A stretch of 64,000 nt of DNA from Flavobacterium undicola (lineage in GTDB: Bacteria; Bacteroidota; Bacteroidia; Flavobacteriales; Flavobacteriaceae): NCBI RefSeq assembly GCF_009909155.2, contig NZ_JAAAPM020000003.1, forward strand, positions 1 through 64,000, in the 5' to 3' direction. Below are positions 36,603 through 45,660 of this stretch, in pieces; the first letter of the stretch is position 1; the number at the start of each line of letters is the position of its first letter. A program made the translations under genes and the position numbers. The notes under the pieces are model-generated. The model was given only the letters and a program-made list of their open reading frames with translations. It did no database searches and was not told where the DNA came from.

Positions 36603-36725
36603 TTCTCTCTTGACCCGGATGTCTTTCTAGCCCTGACAGTAACGGCATCCTTTTTGTTTTTGACCTCTGAGCTTGTCGAAGGGAGCAAAACAAAAAGATA
36701 TAGTGGATGGCAGGATTAGCTTCTA
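36603..36725 (+). repeat. Interspersed fold-back element, copy A
   Basis: The left end TAGCCCTGACAG, an ATCCTTTTTG arm, a short centre with CTGAGCTTGTCGAAGG, an arm CAAAAAGAT and the right end GGATGGCAGGATTAGCTTC are shared with copy B at 56518-56604 on the minus strand. The arms are mutually complementary. It lies between divergent genes. No protein is coded. Confidence 0.7.
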
Positions 36726-36815
36726 AAAACCATTATCAAACTAAAGTTCTAAAAATTAAGACATTAAACAATTCATAAATATTTTAGAAATTAGTTTAAT
36801 TCTAAAGTTATTACG

Positions 36816-36823
36816 TAAATTTG
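36816..36823 (+). promoter_or_regulatory. -7 box of ahcY
   Basis: TAAATTTG matches TAnnTTTG. With a start near 36828 the leader is about 65 nt and contains the 16-bp GC palindrome at 36842-36857. Confidence 0.65.
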
Positions 36824-36841
36824 CAAAAATTTTACACCCGA

Positions 36842-36857
36842 GTCCGCCGCGGCGGAC
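36842..36857. repeat. GC-rich perfect palindrome in the ahcY leader
   Basis: GTCCGCCG joined to CGGCGGAC is a perfect 16-bp palindrome, followed by a degenerate echo (GAACGGACGAAG). It lies 36 bp before the ahcY ATG. Related palindromes: 41467-41480 and, within mutY, 53858-53871. Confidence 0.8.
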
Positions 36858-36892
36858 GAACGGACGAAGTAATTACAAATATACTATAAAAA

Positions 36893-38209
36893 ATGAGTAC
36901 AACGACTACGCCATATGTGGCTTTCAAAGTAAAAGACATTTCTCTAGCGGCTTGGGGAAGAAAAGAAATTGAATTGGCGGAAGCTGAAATGCCAGGTTTA
37001 ATGGCGCTTCGTGCTGAATATAAAGATGAGCAACCTCTTGCTGGTGCTCGTATTGCTGGATGCTTACACATGACAATCCAAACTGCAGTTTTAATCGAGA
37101 CTTTAATTGCTCTTGGTGCTGAAGTTACTTGGTCTTCTTGTAACATTTTCTCTACTCAAGATCAGGCTGCTGCTGCTATTGCTGCTGCTGGAATTTCAGT
37201 TTATGCTTGGAAAGGTCTTGACGAAGAGTCTTTTGACTGGTGTATTGAACAAACTTTATTCTTTGGTGAAGACAGAAAACCATTGAACATGATTCTTGAT
37301 GATGGTGGAGATTTAACTAATATGGTTATTGACCGTTTCCCTGAATTGGTTCCTGGAATCAAAGGATTGTCTGAAGAAACTACAACTGGTGTTCACAGAC
37401 TTTACGAAAGAGTAAAAGCTGGAACTTTACCAATGCCTGCAATCAACATTAATGACTCGGTTACTAAATCTAAATTTGATAACAAATACGGTTGTAAAGA
37501 ATCTGCTGTAGATGCTGTACGTCGTGCAACTGACTTAATGTTGGCCGGAAAAAGAGTTATCGTGTGCGGATACGGTGATGTTGGAAAAGGAACTGCTGCT
37601 TCTTTTAGAGGTGCAGGATCAATTGTAACAGTTACTGAAATTGACCCAATTTGTGCTTTACAAGCTGCAATGGACGGTTACGAAGTGAAGAAATTAAATA
37701 CTGTAATTGCTACTGCTGATATTATCATTACTACTACAGGAAATAAAGACATCGTTTTAGGTTCTCATTTCGAACAAATGAAAGACAAAACGGTTGTTTG
37801 TAACATCGGACACTTTGATAATGAAATTGATATGGCTTGGTTGAACAAAAACCACGGTGCTTCAAAAATCGAGATCAAACCACAAGTTGACAAATATACT
37901 ATCGCTGGAAATGACATTATCATTTTGGCTGAAGGTCGTTTGGTTAACCTTGGTTGCGCTACAGGTCACCCAAGTTTTGTAATGAGTAACTCATTTACAA
38001 ACCAAACTCTAGCTCAAATCGAATTATGGAAAAACAGCGCTGCTTACAACAATGACGTTTATATGTTACCTAAACATTTAGATGAAAAAGTAGCTGCTTT
38101 GCACTTGGCTAAATTAGGAGTAGAATTGGAAACTTTACGTGACGACCAGGCTGCTTATATTGGAGTTGATGTTGCAGGTCCATACAAACCGGAATATTAC
38201 AGATACTAG
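36893..38209 (+). CDS. ahcY: Adenosylhomocysteinase
   Basis: A 438-residue NAD-dependent S-adenosylhomocysteine hydrolase of the methyl cycle. The NAD-binding [21 protein letters not shown] near residue 222, [24 protein letters not shown] and the C-terminal KPEYYRY signature are intact. Length and order of blocks are normal. It has its own promoter and is closed by the terminator at 38251; the stop codon's last base begins a heptad repeat. Confidence 0.98.
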   Translation: MSTTTTPYVAFKVKDISLAAWGRKEIELAEAEMPGLMALRAEYKDEQPLAGARIAGCLHMTIQTAVLIETLIALGAEVTWSSCNIFSTQDQAAAAIAAAGISVYAWKGLDEESFDWCIEQTLFFGEDRKPLNMILDDGGDLTNMVIDRFPELVPGIKGLSEETTTGVHRLYERVKAGTLPMPAININDSVTKSKFDNKYGCKESAVDAVRRATDLMLAGKRVIVCGYGDVGKGTAASFRGAGSIVTVTEIDPICALQAAMDGYEVKKLNTVIATADIIITTTGNKDIVLGSHFEQMKDKTVVCNIGHFDNEIDMAWLNKNHGASKIEIKPQVDKYTIAGNDIIILAEGRLVNLGCATGHPSFVMSNSFTNQTLAQIELWKNSAAYNNDVYMLPKHLDEKVAALHLAKLGVELETLRDDQAAYIGVDVAGPYKPEYYRY

Positions 38210-38250
38210 ATTTTAGATTAGCGATTGCTGATTTATGATTTCAGATTTAG
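38209..38250. repeat. 7-bp phased repeat array after ahcY
   Basis: Six exact-phase units: gatttta, gattagc, gattgct, gatttat, gatttca, gatttag. It fills the space between the ahcY stop and the terminator, as at 7494-7549. Confidence 0.85.
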
Positions 38251-38279
38251 AACCCTTGCAGAAATGTGAGGGTTTTTTG
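38251..38279 (+). terminator. Terminator of ahcY
   Basis: AACCCT (38251-38256) pairs with AGGGTT (38269-38274), followed by a T run. Confidence 0.8.
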
Positions 38280-38389
38280 TTTAAAAAAATGCCAACCATG
38301 CTTTTTGAAAAAAATAAATATAAATTTTACACTTCCCGTTAAACCTTTTCTTTTAATTAACATCTTATGTTAAGTTTAACCAAATTATT

Positions 38390-41209
38390 ATGAGTAAATA
38401 TTTATCATTTCTGTTTTTTCTTGCTTTCTCTTTTTATGCTTCTGCACAAAGCAGTTATATTCTTAAAGGAAAAGTACTTAATTTAAACAACCAAATTCCA
38501 TTAGAATCAGCTACGGTGTATATCAGCACGGTAAAAGATTCTACAATATTAGAATACACTTTAACGGACAAAAACGGAGAGTTCAATTTCGCAGTTAAGA
38601 AAAATGAAAAACCCGTATTTTTGAAAGTAACCTATATGGGGTTCGAAACCTTTGCTGAAGAGCAAAAAGAAGTTAGTGCTAATAAAGATTTTAGCAATAT
38701 TTATCTTGCAGAATCTGTAAATACACTTAAAGAAGTTACCGTAAAAGGAGAAGATCCACCTATTCGAATTAAAAATGATACTATCGAATTTAAAGCTTCT
38801 TTATTCAAAGTTCGCCCTGATGCTAACGTAGAAACCTTATTGAAACAACTTCCTGGTTTTGAGGTAGACAGTGATGGTAAAATTACCGTAAACGGTAAAG
38901 AAGTAACCCAAGTTTTAGTGAACGGAAAACCTTTCTTTGATAGAGATGGTGCTATGGCGTTAAAAAACCTTCCTGCCGAAATTATCAATAAAGTTCAGGT
39001 ATCTGATTTTAAAACCAAGAAAGAAGAATACTCTAAAGACCAGGCTGCTTCTGACAATTCAAGCATCAACCTAACAATTGACGATGACAAAAACAAAGGA
39101 TATTTTGGTAAATTCCTTGGTGGATATGGTACTGATAATCATTACGAATCCAGCTTTATCCTAAACTTCTTTAATAATAACAGAAAAATAAGTCTTTTAG
39201 GTTCATCTAACAACATCAATGCTCCCGGATTTTCTATGGACGAAGTTTTTGATAATATGGGTGGCGGTAGAAATAGCCGAGGGACAACCATAAATAGAGG
39301 TCAAGCCAATGGAATTACAACATCTAATCTATTAGGATTTAACTATTCTGACCAATTGGCTAAAGATTTTCAGGTAAATGCCAATTATAATTTTTCGGAT
39401 ACAAATACTGAAAATAAAAACGCATCAAATTCACTTAATTTCAGACCCGATGGCGATTTTACTACTGTATCGCATTCAAAATCAGAAAACGGAAACACTA
39501 GCAACAAGGCGAATGTCGAGTTAGAATACAAAATATCACCAACCATGCGATTATTTGTAGCTCCAAAATTTAGTACTTCTCAATCTGACAATTATTCAAA
39601 ATCGGACAACGAGTCACTGGCTTTAGATGGGACAAAAATAAATGATTCCGATTCTGAATCATCAAGTAAAAGCGAATCAAACAGTTTTAGCAACTCGATT
39701 AACTTTAATAAATCATTTGAGAAAAAAGCAAGAAACTTAAGCGTAGTATTTAACAACAATAACAACAGTTCTAATTCAAATGGAATTACAGAATCAACAA
39801 ACAATTACTACAAAACAAACACGGTAGAAACTAGAAACCTAAACAATCTAAGCAACAGTATTAGCGATTCTTATTCTGCCGAAATTGAATATACCGAACC
39901 TGTAACTGATTCCATTCGTTTCAAAGTAGGTGTAGAATACAATTTTCAAAATTCCATAAACGACAAAAAATCTTATAATTTTAATGAAGCCGATCAATCT
40001 TATACAGACTTGAACGACCTACAAACAAATTACATTACCTCTAAACAAAATAGTATTGCACCAAAAGCAGGAATTCGATTTGAAAAGAACAAATTCACAT
40101 TCGATATCAATTCTTCGACATCTATTATACAATACGACAATCACTCATTCTATGTAGGGCAATCAACTGATTTGAACAAAAAATATGTTTTACCTTATGG
40201 AAGTGCACAAATTAGATACAAAATGGATCGTTCAAAATTTGTTACTGCTCGATACAACTATAGCCTTTCATTGCCATCAGCATCTGAATTACTTCCTATA
40301 GAAAACATCTCAAATCCTTTGAATACGGTTACAGGAAATCCAAATTTGAATCCTACCGAAACACACAGTGCAAGCATTAACTATAGAAATTTTGATTTCC
40401 GTACCCGTTCAGGTTACAACATCTACGTGAATACTAATTTCTATAATAATGACATCATTTCTTCTTCAGTTTATGACGCTGATAGAAAAAGAACAACTAC
40501 TTATGAAAATATATCTGGGACTTACTCCTTATCAGGAGGTGGTAGCTGGAACAAATCCATCAAACAAGAATCTAATCTATTGCGTTATGGATTAGCTTTA
40601 AACGCTAATTATTCATTCTCAAAAGGATTTACTGATGGAGTTTTATATGGTGCCAAAGCTATGGGAATATCCCCTAGAGTTTACCTTAATTATGATTACG
40701 GAACTTTTTTCACGGTTTCTCCTTCTTATAATTTCTCTTACAACGAAACTGAATACGATATCAGCAGTCTGAAATCAAGATCAAATGTTGTTCATAGAAT
40801 CAATCTGCAAACTACAAGCTACTGGCCTACAAACTGGACTTGGGGTAACGATTTTGGATACACTTACAATTCCATCAATCAGGATTATTACTTATGGAAT
40901 ACCAGCTTATCATACACTTTCTTAAACAAGACATTTATTGCCAAAGTAAAAGTATATGATGTTTTAAATCAAAATCAAAGCATCACAAGAAGTATTTCGA
41001 CTACATCGGTTAGCGACAACGAAAACACCGTTTTAAAACGTTATGCCATGTTTTCTCTGACTTATAAAATCCAGAATTTCTCTGGCATGAAAAACCCTCC
41101 GGGAAGAAACAACCGAAACATGGAAGGAATGGACAGAGGCGAACGTCCGGAAGGATTTGGCGGCGGTGGTGGCAATGGCGGCGGTGGCGGCCAAAGAATG
41201 ATGGATTAA
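38390..41209 (+). CDS. Outer-membrane beta-barrel protein with carboxypeptidase-regulatory-like domain
   Basis: A 939-residue TonB-receptor-like protein. Signal peptide 1-19 (SFYASAQ), a carboxypeptidase-regulatory-like beta-sandwich at 22-110 (LKGKVLNLNNQIPLESATVYI, DKNGEFNF), a plug region (LLKQLPGFEVDSDGKITVNGKEVTQVLVNGKPFF, split over 145-180) and a long barrel. The C-terminus is Gly-rich (GGGGGNGGGGGQRMMD) instead of the usual aromatic end. It matches the outer membrane protein beta-barrel family common in Bacteroidota. The cargo is unknown and no SusD-like partner is adjacent. Confidence 0.88.
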   Translation: MSKYLSFLFFLAFSFYASAQSSYILKGKVLNLNNQIPLESATVYISTVKDSTILEYTLTDKNGEFNFAVKKNEKPVFLKVTYMGFETFAEEQKEVSANKDFSNIYLAESVNTLKEVTVKGEDPPIRIKNDTIEFKASLFKVRPDANVETLLKQLPGFEVDSDGKITVNGKEVTQVLVNGKPFFDRDGAMALKNLPAEIINKVQVSDFKTKKEEYSKDQAASDNSSINLTIDDDKNKGYFGKFLGGYGTDNHYESSFILNFFNNNRKISLLGSSNNINAPGFSMDEVFDNMGGGRNSRGTTINRGQANGITTSNLLGFNYSDQLAKDFQVNANYNFSDTNTENKNASNSLNFRPDGDFTTVSHSKSENGNTSNKANVELEYKISPTMRLFVAPKFSTSQSDNYSKSDNESLALDGTKINDSDSESSSKSESNSFSNSINFNKSFEKKARNLSVVFNNNNNSSNSNGITESTNNYYKTNTVETRNLNNLSNSISDSYSAEIEYTEPVTDSIRFKVGVEYNFQNSINDKKSYNFNEADQSYTDLNDLQTNYITSKQNSIAPKAGIRFEKNKFTFDINSSTSIIQYDNHSFYVGQSTDLNKKYVLPYGSAQIRYKMDRSKFVTARYNYSLSLPSASELLPIENISNPLNTVTGNPNLNPTETHSASINYRNFDFRTRSGYNIYVNTNFYNNDIISSSVYDADRKRTTTYENISGTYSLSGGGSWNKSIKQESNLLRYGLALNANYSFSKGFTDGVLYGAKAMGISPRVYLNYDYGTFFTVSPSYNFSYNETEYDISSLKSRSNVVHRINLQTTSYWPTNWTWGNDFGYTYNSINQDYYLWNTSLSYTFLNKTFIAKVKVYDVLNQNQSITRSISTTSVSDNENTVLKRYAMFSLTYKIQNFSGMKNPPGRNNRNMEGMDRGERPEGFGGGGGNGGGGGQRMMD

Positions 41210-41239
41210 TCAAACGTAATTATTAATTCAATTTTGACA

Positions 41240-41276
41240 ACAAATCCCCTTGCTTAAAAAAAGCAAGGGGATTTGT
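41240..41276. terminator. Terminator after the beta-barrel gene
   Basis: ACAAATCCCCTTGCTT (41240-41255) pairs perfectly with its complement at 41261-41276 over a 5-base loop. Confidence 0.85.
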
Positions 41277-41820
41277 TATTTAAACAAAAACGCACTGACA
41301 AAATCAATTTACCCTTTTTATTATTCTAATTCTCATCAAATATTGTAGCGATTCATGTTCTTAAAAAAACAATCAAAACATTGTTATTTTCAATACTCAA
41401 CCGTCCTTAGCTTTCGCAGTCGAGTGTCAAATGTTTGAAGAATGTGTAAAAAGAAAATCTGTTTGATCCGCCGCGGCGGAGAGTTATTTTCTTTTAGACT
41501 CGAGCCGAAGGCGAACAGAGCGAAGCTAATTCGAAAACTAATTTGACCGACGAGGAAGCGCAAGACTTGATTTTTTTGTTTCTTTTTTGATCAAGCAAAA
41601 AAGAAAATTATTCAAGAAAAATCCTCGTTTCTAATAAAACATCATTGGTAGTTTTTTTATTAAAAAATGCGACATATTTTTTCAATAGAATGTATCGAAA
41701 AACGAGTAAAAGACCTCAACTTAACAACATTGGATTTAGTCCTACGCAATTCAACTTAATCAAGCTCAGCTTATTCACACTTTATTAAGCTCTCAATCTT
41801 TGTTCTAAAATTATCCATAA
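41277..41820. other. Gene-free mosaic of interspersed repeats
   Basis: This 540-bp convergent spacer has no credible gene. At 41467-41480 lies the GC palindrome TCCGCCGCGGCGGA. The region 41395-41610 mixes GC-rich phrases (GACTCGAGCCGAAGGCGAACAG) with a fold-back TTTTGTTTCTTTTTTGATCA / CAAAAAAGAAA near 41574-41605. From memory, similar phrases recur between genes of flavobacteria. The rest is AT-rich without structure I can name. Confidence 0.55.
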
Positions 41821-41824
41821 ACAC

Positions 41825-41860
41825 AAAAAAACCTGCCAGCATAGCTAACAGGTTTTTTTA
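41825..41860 (-). terminator. Terminator of rplU-rpmA
   Basis: On the minus strand AAAAAACCTG and CAGGTTTTTT (map 41849-41858 and 41826-41835) form a 10-bp stem with a 13-base loop and a T-rich 3' arm, 20 bp after the rpmA stop. Confidence 0.8.
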
Positions 41861-41879
41861 ATAAATTGAGATAAATCAA

Positions 41880-42146
41880 TTATGCTTCTACTTCGAATGG
41901 AAGGATTGAAACGTATGATTTGTTGTCTCTTTTCTTTTGGAACTTAACAACTCCGTCTACTCTTGCGTGTAGGGTGTGATCTTTACTGATGTAAACATTT
42001 TCACCTGGATTGTGTTTTGAACCTCTTTGTCTTACGATGATGTTCCCTGCGATAGCAGCTTGTCCTCCAAAAATCTTAACACCTAAACGTTTTGATTCTG
42101 ATTCTCTACCATTCTTAGAACTACCGACACCTTTCTTGTGAGCCAT
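41880..42146 (-). CDS. rpmA: 50S ribosomal protein L27
   Basis: L27 of 88 residues, whose N-terminus reaches the peptidyl transferase centre. [29 protein letters not shown] and [27 protein letters not shown] are diagnostic. There is no cleavable N-terminal extension. It follows rplU by 24 bp, the standard order. Confidence 0.98.
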   Translation of the reverse strand: MAHKKGVGSSKNGRESESKRLGVKIFGGQAAIAGNIIVRQRGSKHNPGENVYISKDHTLHARVDGVVKFQKKRDNKSYVSILPFEVEA

Positions 42147-42170
42147 GATGTTTTAGTTTTAATATTGTTA

Positions 42171-42578
42171 TTATTCTTGAGTATCTTCTTTTTTAGCTTT
42201 AGCTACTTTTTTCTTTGGAGCTTCAACTTCTTCTGTAGTTGCTTCAACTGCCGCTTTTTTAGCACCTGCTGCAGTAATACCTTCAATTACAATTTGAGTA
42301 AGATATTGTCTGTGACCATTTCTCTTTTTGTACCCTTTTCTTCTTTTCTTTTTGAAAACGATAACTTTGTCTCCTTTTAAGTGTTGTAACACTTTAGCTT
42401 CTACTGAAGCACCTTCTATAGCTGGGGCGCCTAAAGTTACATTTCCATTATCATCTAATAAAAGAACTTTGTCAAAAGAAATTTTTGAACCTTCTTCACT
42501 AGCTAAACGGTGAACATAAACCTTTAAGTCTTTGCTTACTTTGAATTGTTGCCCTGCTATCTCTACGATTGCATACAT
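42171..42578 (-). CDS. rplU: 50S ribosomal protein L21
   Basis: L21 of 135 residues. The core (MYAIVEIAGQQFKVSKDLKVYVHRL, KVLQHLKGDKVIVFKKKRRKGYKKRNGHRQ) ends near residue 103. The last 30 residues are a Lys/Glu/Ala-rich tail (AKKAAVEATTEEVEAPKKK and on) not found in enteric L21. First gene of rplU-rpmA. Confidence 0.97.
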   Translation of the reverse strand: MYAIVEIAGQQFKVSKDLKVYVHRLASEEGSKISFDKVLLLDDNGNVTLGAPAIEGASVEAKVLQHLKGDKVIVFKKKRRKGYKKRNGHRQYLTQIVIEGITAAGAKKAAVEATTEEVEAPKKKVAKAKKEDTQE

Positions 42579-42608
42579 ACCAAATTGATTTATTGATTTT
42601 TAAGGTTG

Positions 42609-42638
42609 CAAATATACAATTATTTTTTTATCACACAA
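42609..42638 (-). promoter_or_regulatory. rplU-rpmA promoter
   Basis: On the minus strand TTG (map 42636-42638), 19 bp, then TATATTTG (42609-42616). It ends 30 bp before the rplU ATG. Confidence 0.8.
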
Positions 42639-42759
42639 TCACTAAATTTAAAAAAATATTTAAATCTGTTTTTTACTTATTATCAACAGATTAGAAATAG
42701 GATTCAACTTATATTTTTGTTAAAAAAAGTTCTATTATAGAATCAATACTAAAAAAAAG

Positions 42760-42767
42760 TATTTTTG
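42760..42767 (+). promoter_or_regulatory. -7 box of the M16 peptidase pair
   Basis: TATTTTTG matches TAnnTTTG, about 53 bp before the first M16 ATG. No clear -33 element. Confidence 0.45.
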
Positions 42768-42820
42768 AAGTAACAATATTACTCATTAAGTATTGCAACT
42801 TTATTTTTTATTAATCTTAT

Positions 42821-44146
42821 ATGAAAAAAACAATAATGGCAATTAGTACTGCGCTTTTACTTGGTGGTGTAGCCACTGCCCAAAAAATAGCTTTCGAAGA
42901 ATACAACTTAGACAACGGCATGCATGTTATCTTACATCAGGACAACAGCGCACCTGTAGTCATTACCTCTGTGATGTATCACGTAGGTTCCAAAGACGAA
43001 AACCCAAACAAAACAGGCTTTGCTCATTTTTTCGAACATTTATTATTCGAAGGAACTAAAAATATTAAAAGAGGCGAATGGTTCAATATTGTCACTGCAA
43101 ATGGCGGAGTAAACAATGCCAATACTTCAGACGACAGAACTTATTATTATGAAGTTTTCCCTTCTAACAATTTAGAATTAGCTCTTTGGATGGAATCCGA
43201 AAGATTAATGCATCCTGTGATTAACCAAATTGGAGTTGATACCCAAAAAGAAGTAATTAAGGAAGAGAAAAATTCGCGTTACGACAACCAACCTTACGGA
43301 AAAATAATTCAAGCTGTTAAAGAAAATCTATTCACCGATCACCCGTACCGCTGGACAACAATAGGATCTACAGAACATTTAAACTCTGCAAAATTAGAAG
43401 ATTTCAAAGCTTTTAACGAAAAATTCTATATCCCAAACAATGCTGTTTTAGTAGTTGCGGGCGATTTCGAACAAAAACAAGCCAAAGAATGGATTCAAAA
43501 CTATTTTGGCCCTATCAAAAAAGGAGCAGCAATAAAAAAAGAAACATTTGTTGAAAAACCAATAACCGAAACCATCAAAGCAACCCACATAGATCCAAAC
43601 ATCCAAATCCCGATGCTTGTGGCTGCTTATAGAACGCCATCTATGAAAACCAGAGACGCTCGCGTATTGGATTTCATTTCCTCTTATTTAAGCGATGGAA
43701 AAAGCTCAAAACTTTACAAGAAAATAGTAGACGACCAGAAAAAAGCCTTGCAAATTGGCGCGGTAGGTTTTAACGAAGAAGACTATGGAATGTACATTCT
43801 ATATGGATTACCAATGGCAAATTTCACAAGCAAGGATTTACTTCAAGAAATTGACGAAGAAATTATAAAAATTCAAACCGAATTAATTTCTGAAAAAGAT
43901 TATCAAAAACTACTGAACCAGTTTGAAAATCAATACGTCAACCAAAACTCAAATGTAGAGGGAATAGCTGAAAATCTAGCCAAATACTACCTGCTTTATG
44001 GCGACATAAATCTTATTAATACGGAAATCGATATTTATCATTCCATCACAAGAGAAGAAATTCGAGCTGTTGCCAAAAAGTATCTAAATCCTAATCAGCG
44101 ACTGATACTGGATTATATTCCTAGCCCTGAGAAGAACGAAAACTAA
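42821..44146 (+). CDS. M16-family zinc peptidase, catalytic subunit
   Basis: A 441-residue secreted or periplasmic pitrilysin-like peptidase with signal peptide 1-20 (GGVATAQ). The inverted zinc motif H-x2-E-H is in FAHFFEHLLFEG near residue 70, and the distal glutamate is in KEVIKEEKNSRYDNQPYG. It pairs with the next gene, which lacks the zinc motif, as in known two-subunit M16 enzymes. The gap between them is 13 bp. Confidence 0.94.
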   Translation: MKKTIMAISTALLLGGVATAQKIAFEEYNLDNGMHVILHQDNSAPVVITSVMYHVGSKDENPNKTGFAHFFEHLLFEGTKNIKRGEWFNIVTANGGVNNANTSDDRTYYYEVFPSNNLELALWMESERLMHPVINQIGVDTQKEVIKEEKNSRYDNQPYGKIIQAVKENLFTDHPYRWTTIGSTEHLNSAKLEDFKAFNEKFYIPNNAVLVVAGDFEQKQAKEWIQNYFGPIKKGAAIKKETFVEKPITETIKATHIDPNIQIPMLVAAYRTPSMKTRDARVLDFISSYLSDGKSSKLYKKIVDDQKKALQIGAVGFNEEDYGMYILYGLPMANFTSKDLLQEIDEEIIKIQTELISEKDYQKLLNQFENQYVNQNSNVEGIAENLAKYYLLYGDINLINTEIDIYHSITREEIRAVAKKYLNPNQRLILDYIPSPEKNEN

Positions 44147-44159
44147 GCCATTTCGAATC

Positions 44160-45575
44160 ATGAAAAAATCAAGCATACTATTCATTATAATATTAGTCTC
44201 CGCAATCATGCAAGCACAAGAACGCAAACAACCCACAGCAGGAAAACCACCAGTAGTTAACATAAAAAAACCGCAAAGTTTCACTTTAGCTAACGGACTT
44301 ACAGTAATGGTTGTAGAAAATCATAAATTACCTAAAGTAACCTTCAACCTTACTATCGACAATCCTCCTTTTGCAGAAGGAAACAAAAAAGGGGTTGACG
44401 AATTATGCAGCAACCTAATCGGAAATGGGAGCACTAAAATATCTAAAGAAGACTTTAACGAAGAAGTAGATTTCATGGGAGCCACAATGGAATTTAGTTC
44501 CAGCAACGCCTATGCCAGCTCTCTTTCAAAATTCTCAAAACGCACTTTAGAACTTTTATCCTTCGGTGCCTTAGACCCTAATTTCACTCAAAACGAACTA
44601 GACAAAGAGAAAGCAAAATTAATGGAAGGATTGCGCTCTCAGGAAAAAAGCGTTTCAGCTATTGCTAACAGAATGGTTAATGCCCTTGCTTATGGAAAAA
44701 ACCATCCTTCAGGCGAATTCATCACCGAAGAAACCTTATCGAATATTACTTTAGAAGATGTCATCAAGAATTACACTCATAATTTTGCACCTGAAAATGC
44801 CTATTTAGCAATTGTAGGAGATATTAAATACAACGAAATAAAACCAATAGTAGAGGAGCTTTTTGGCGCTTGGGAAAAAACCAATACTCCTAAAACTAGC
44901 TATCCCGACCCCGTAAACACCCCAACAACTCAAATTAATTTTATCGATGTACCTAATGCTGTTCAGTCAGAAATCTCATTAGTAAACACCTATAATTTAA
45001 AGATGAATAGCAAAGATTTCTTTCCTGCGGTAATTGCCAGTTATATTTTGGGAGGAGGTTTTAACAGCTACTTAAACATGAATTTAAGAGAGGCTCACGG
45101 GTGGACTTATGGAGCAAGTACTAATATTGGAGCAGGAAAATATGTAACCAGTATCAGATCATCATCGGCTGTAAAAAATAGCGTAACCGATAGTGCTGTA
45201 GTCGAATTCATCAAAGAAATCAAAAAAATAAGAACTGAAAAAGTAACTACCGAATTACTTGAAAACGCTAAAGCAGGCTACATTGGCCGATTTGTAATGA
45301 AGGTCGAAAAACCAGAATCGGTGGCTCGATACGCATTAAATATCGCAACCGAAGATTTACCCGCCAATTTCTACGAAAATTACATTAAAAACATCAATGC
45401 GGTTACCAAAGAAGATGTTCTAGCTGCTGCCAACAAATATTTCTTAATTGACAATAGCCGAATAGTTATTGTAGGCAAAGGCAAAGAGGTTATCCCGGGA
45501 TTAGAAAAACTCAACATTCCTATTCTCTATTTTGACAAATATGGTAATCCTGTAGAAAAACCGATTTATAAATAG
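44160..45575 (+). CDS. M16-family peptidase-like protein, non-catalytic partner
   Basis: A 471-residue paralog with signal peptide 1-19 (SAIMQAQ). The H-x2-E-H position is replaced (KGVDELCSNLIGNG), so it cannot bind zinc. It keeps the R/Y pair that positions substrate in partner subunits (NMNLREAHGWTYGAS near residue 305). Co-transcription with the catalytic subunit supports an obligate heterodimer in the periplasm. Confidence 0.93.
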   Translation: MKKSSILFIIILVSAIMQAQERKQPTAGKPPVVNIKKPQSFTLANGLTVMVVENHKLPKVTFNLTIDNPPFAEGNKKGVDELCSNLIGNGSTKISKEDFNEEVDFMGATMEFSSSNAYASSLSKFSKRTLELLSFGALDPNFTQNELDKEKAKLMEGLRSQEKSVSAIANRMVNALAYGKNHPSGEFITEETLSNITLEDVIKNYTHNFAPENAYLAIVGDIKYNEIKPIVEELFGAWEKTNTPKTSYPDPVNTPTTQINFIDVPNAVQSEISLVNTYNLKMNSKDFFPAVIASYILGGGFNSYLNMNLREAHGWTYGASTNIGAGKYVTSIRSSSAVKNSVTDSAVVEFIKEIKKIRTEKVTTELLENAKAGYIGRFVMKVEKPESVARYALNIATEDLPANFYENYIKNINAVTKEDVLAAANKYFLIDNSRIVIVGKGKEVIPGLEKLNIPILYFDKYGNPVEKPIYK

Positions 45576-45590
45576 TAGAAAATATTGAGC

Positions 45591-45660
45591 GTTATGTGTT
45601 ATGAGTTAAGCGTTAAAAGCTCACGCAGTTTAACTCATAACACATAACTCACAACTCCTT
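45591..45660. terminator. Heptad-built hairpin between convergent genes
   Basis: GTTATGTGTTATGAGTTAA (45591-45609) pairs perfectly with its complement at 45630-45648. The whole 70 bp reads as ten 7-mers in phase: gttatgt, gttatga, gttaagc, gttaaaa, gctcacg, cagttta, actcata, acacata, actcaca, actcctt. It separates the M16 and EamA stop codons, so it may act as a bidirectional terminator, although no long T run follows. Confidence 0.7.

Noticed and set aside
36824..36892. SAH-type riboswitch before ahcY
   Set aside because: The leader is only about 65 nt and shows a simple GC palindrome, not the SAH aptamer pattern.
36832..37146. Minus-strand open frame opposite the start of ahcY
   Set aside because: It runs through the GC palindrome and the ahcY gene without family features.
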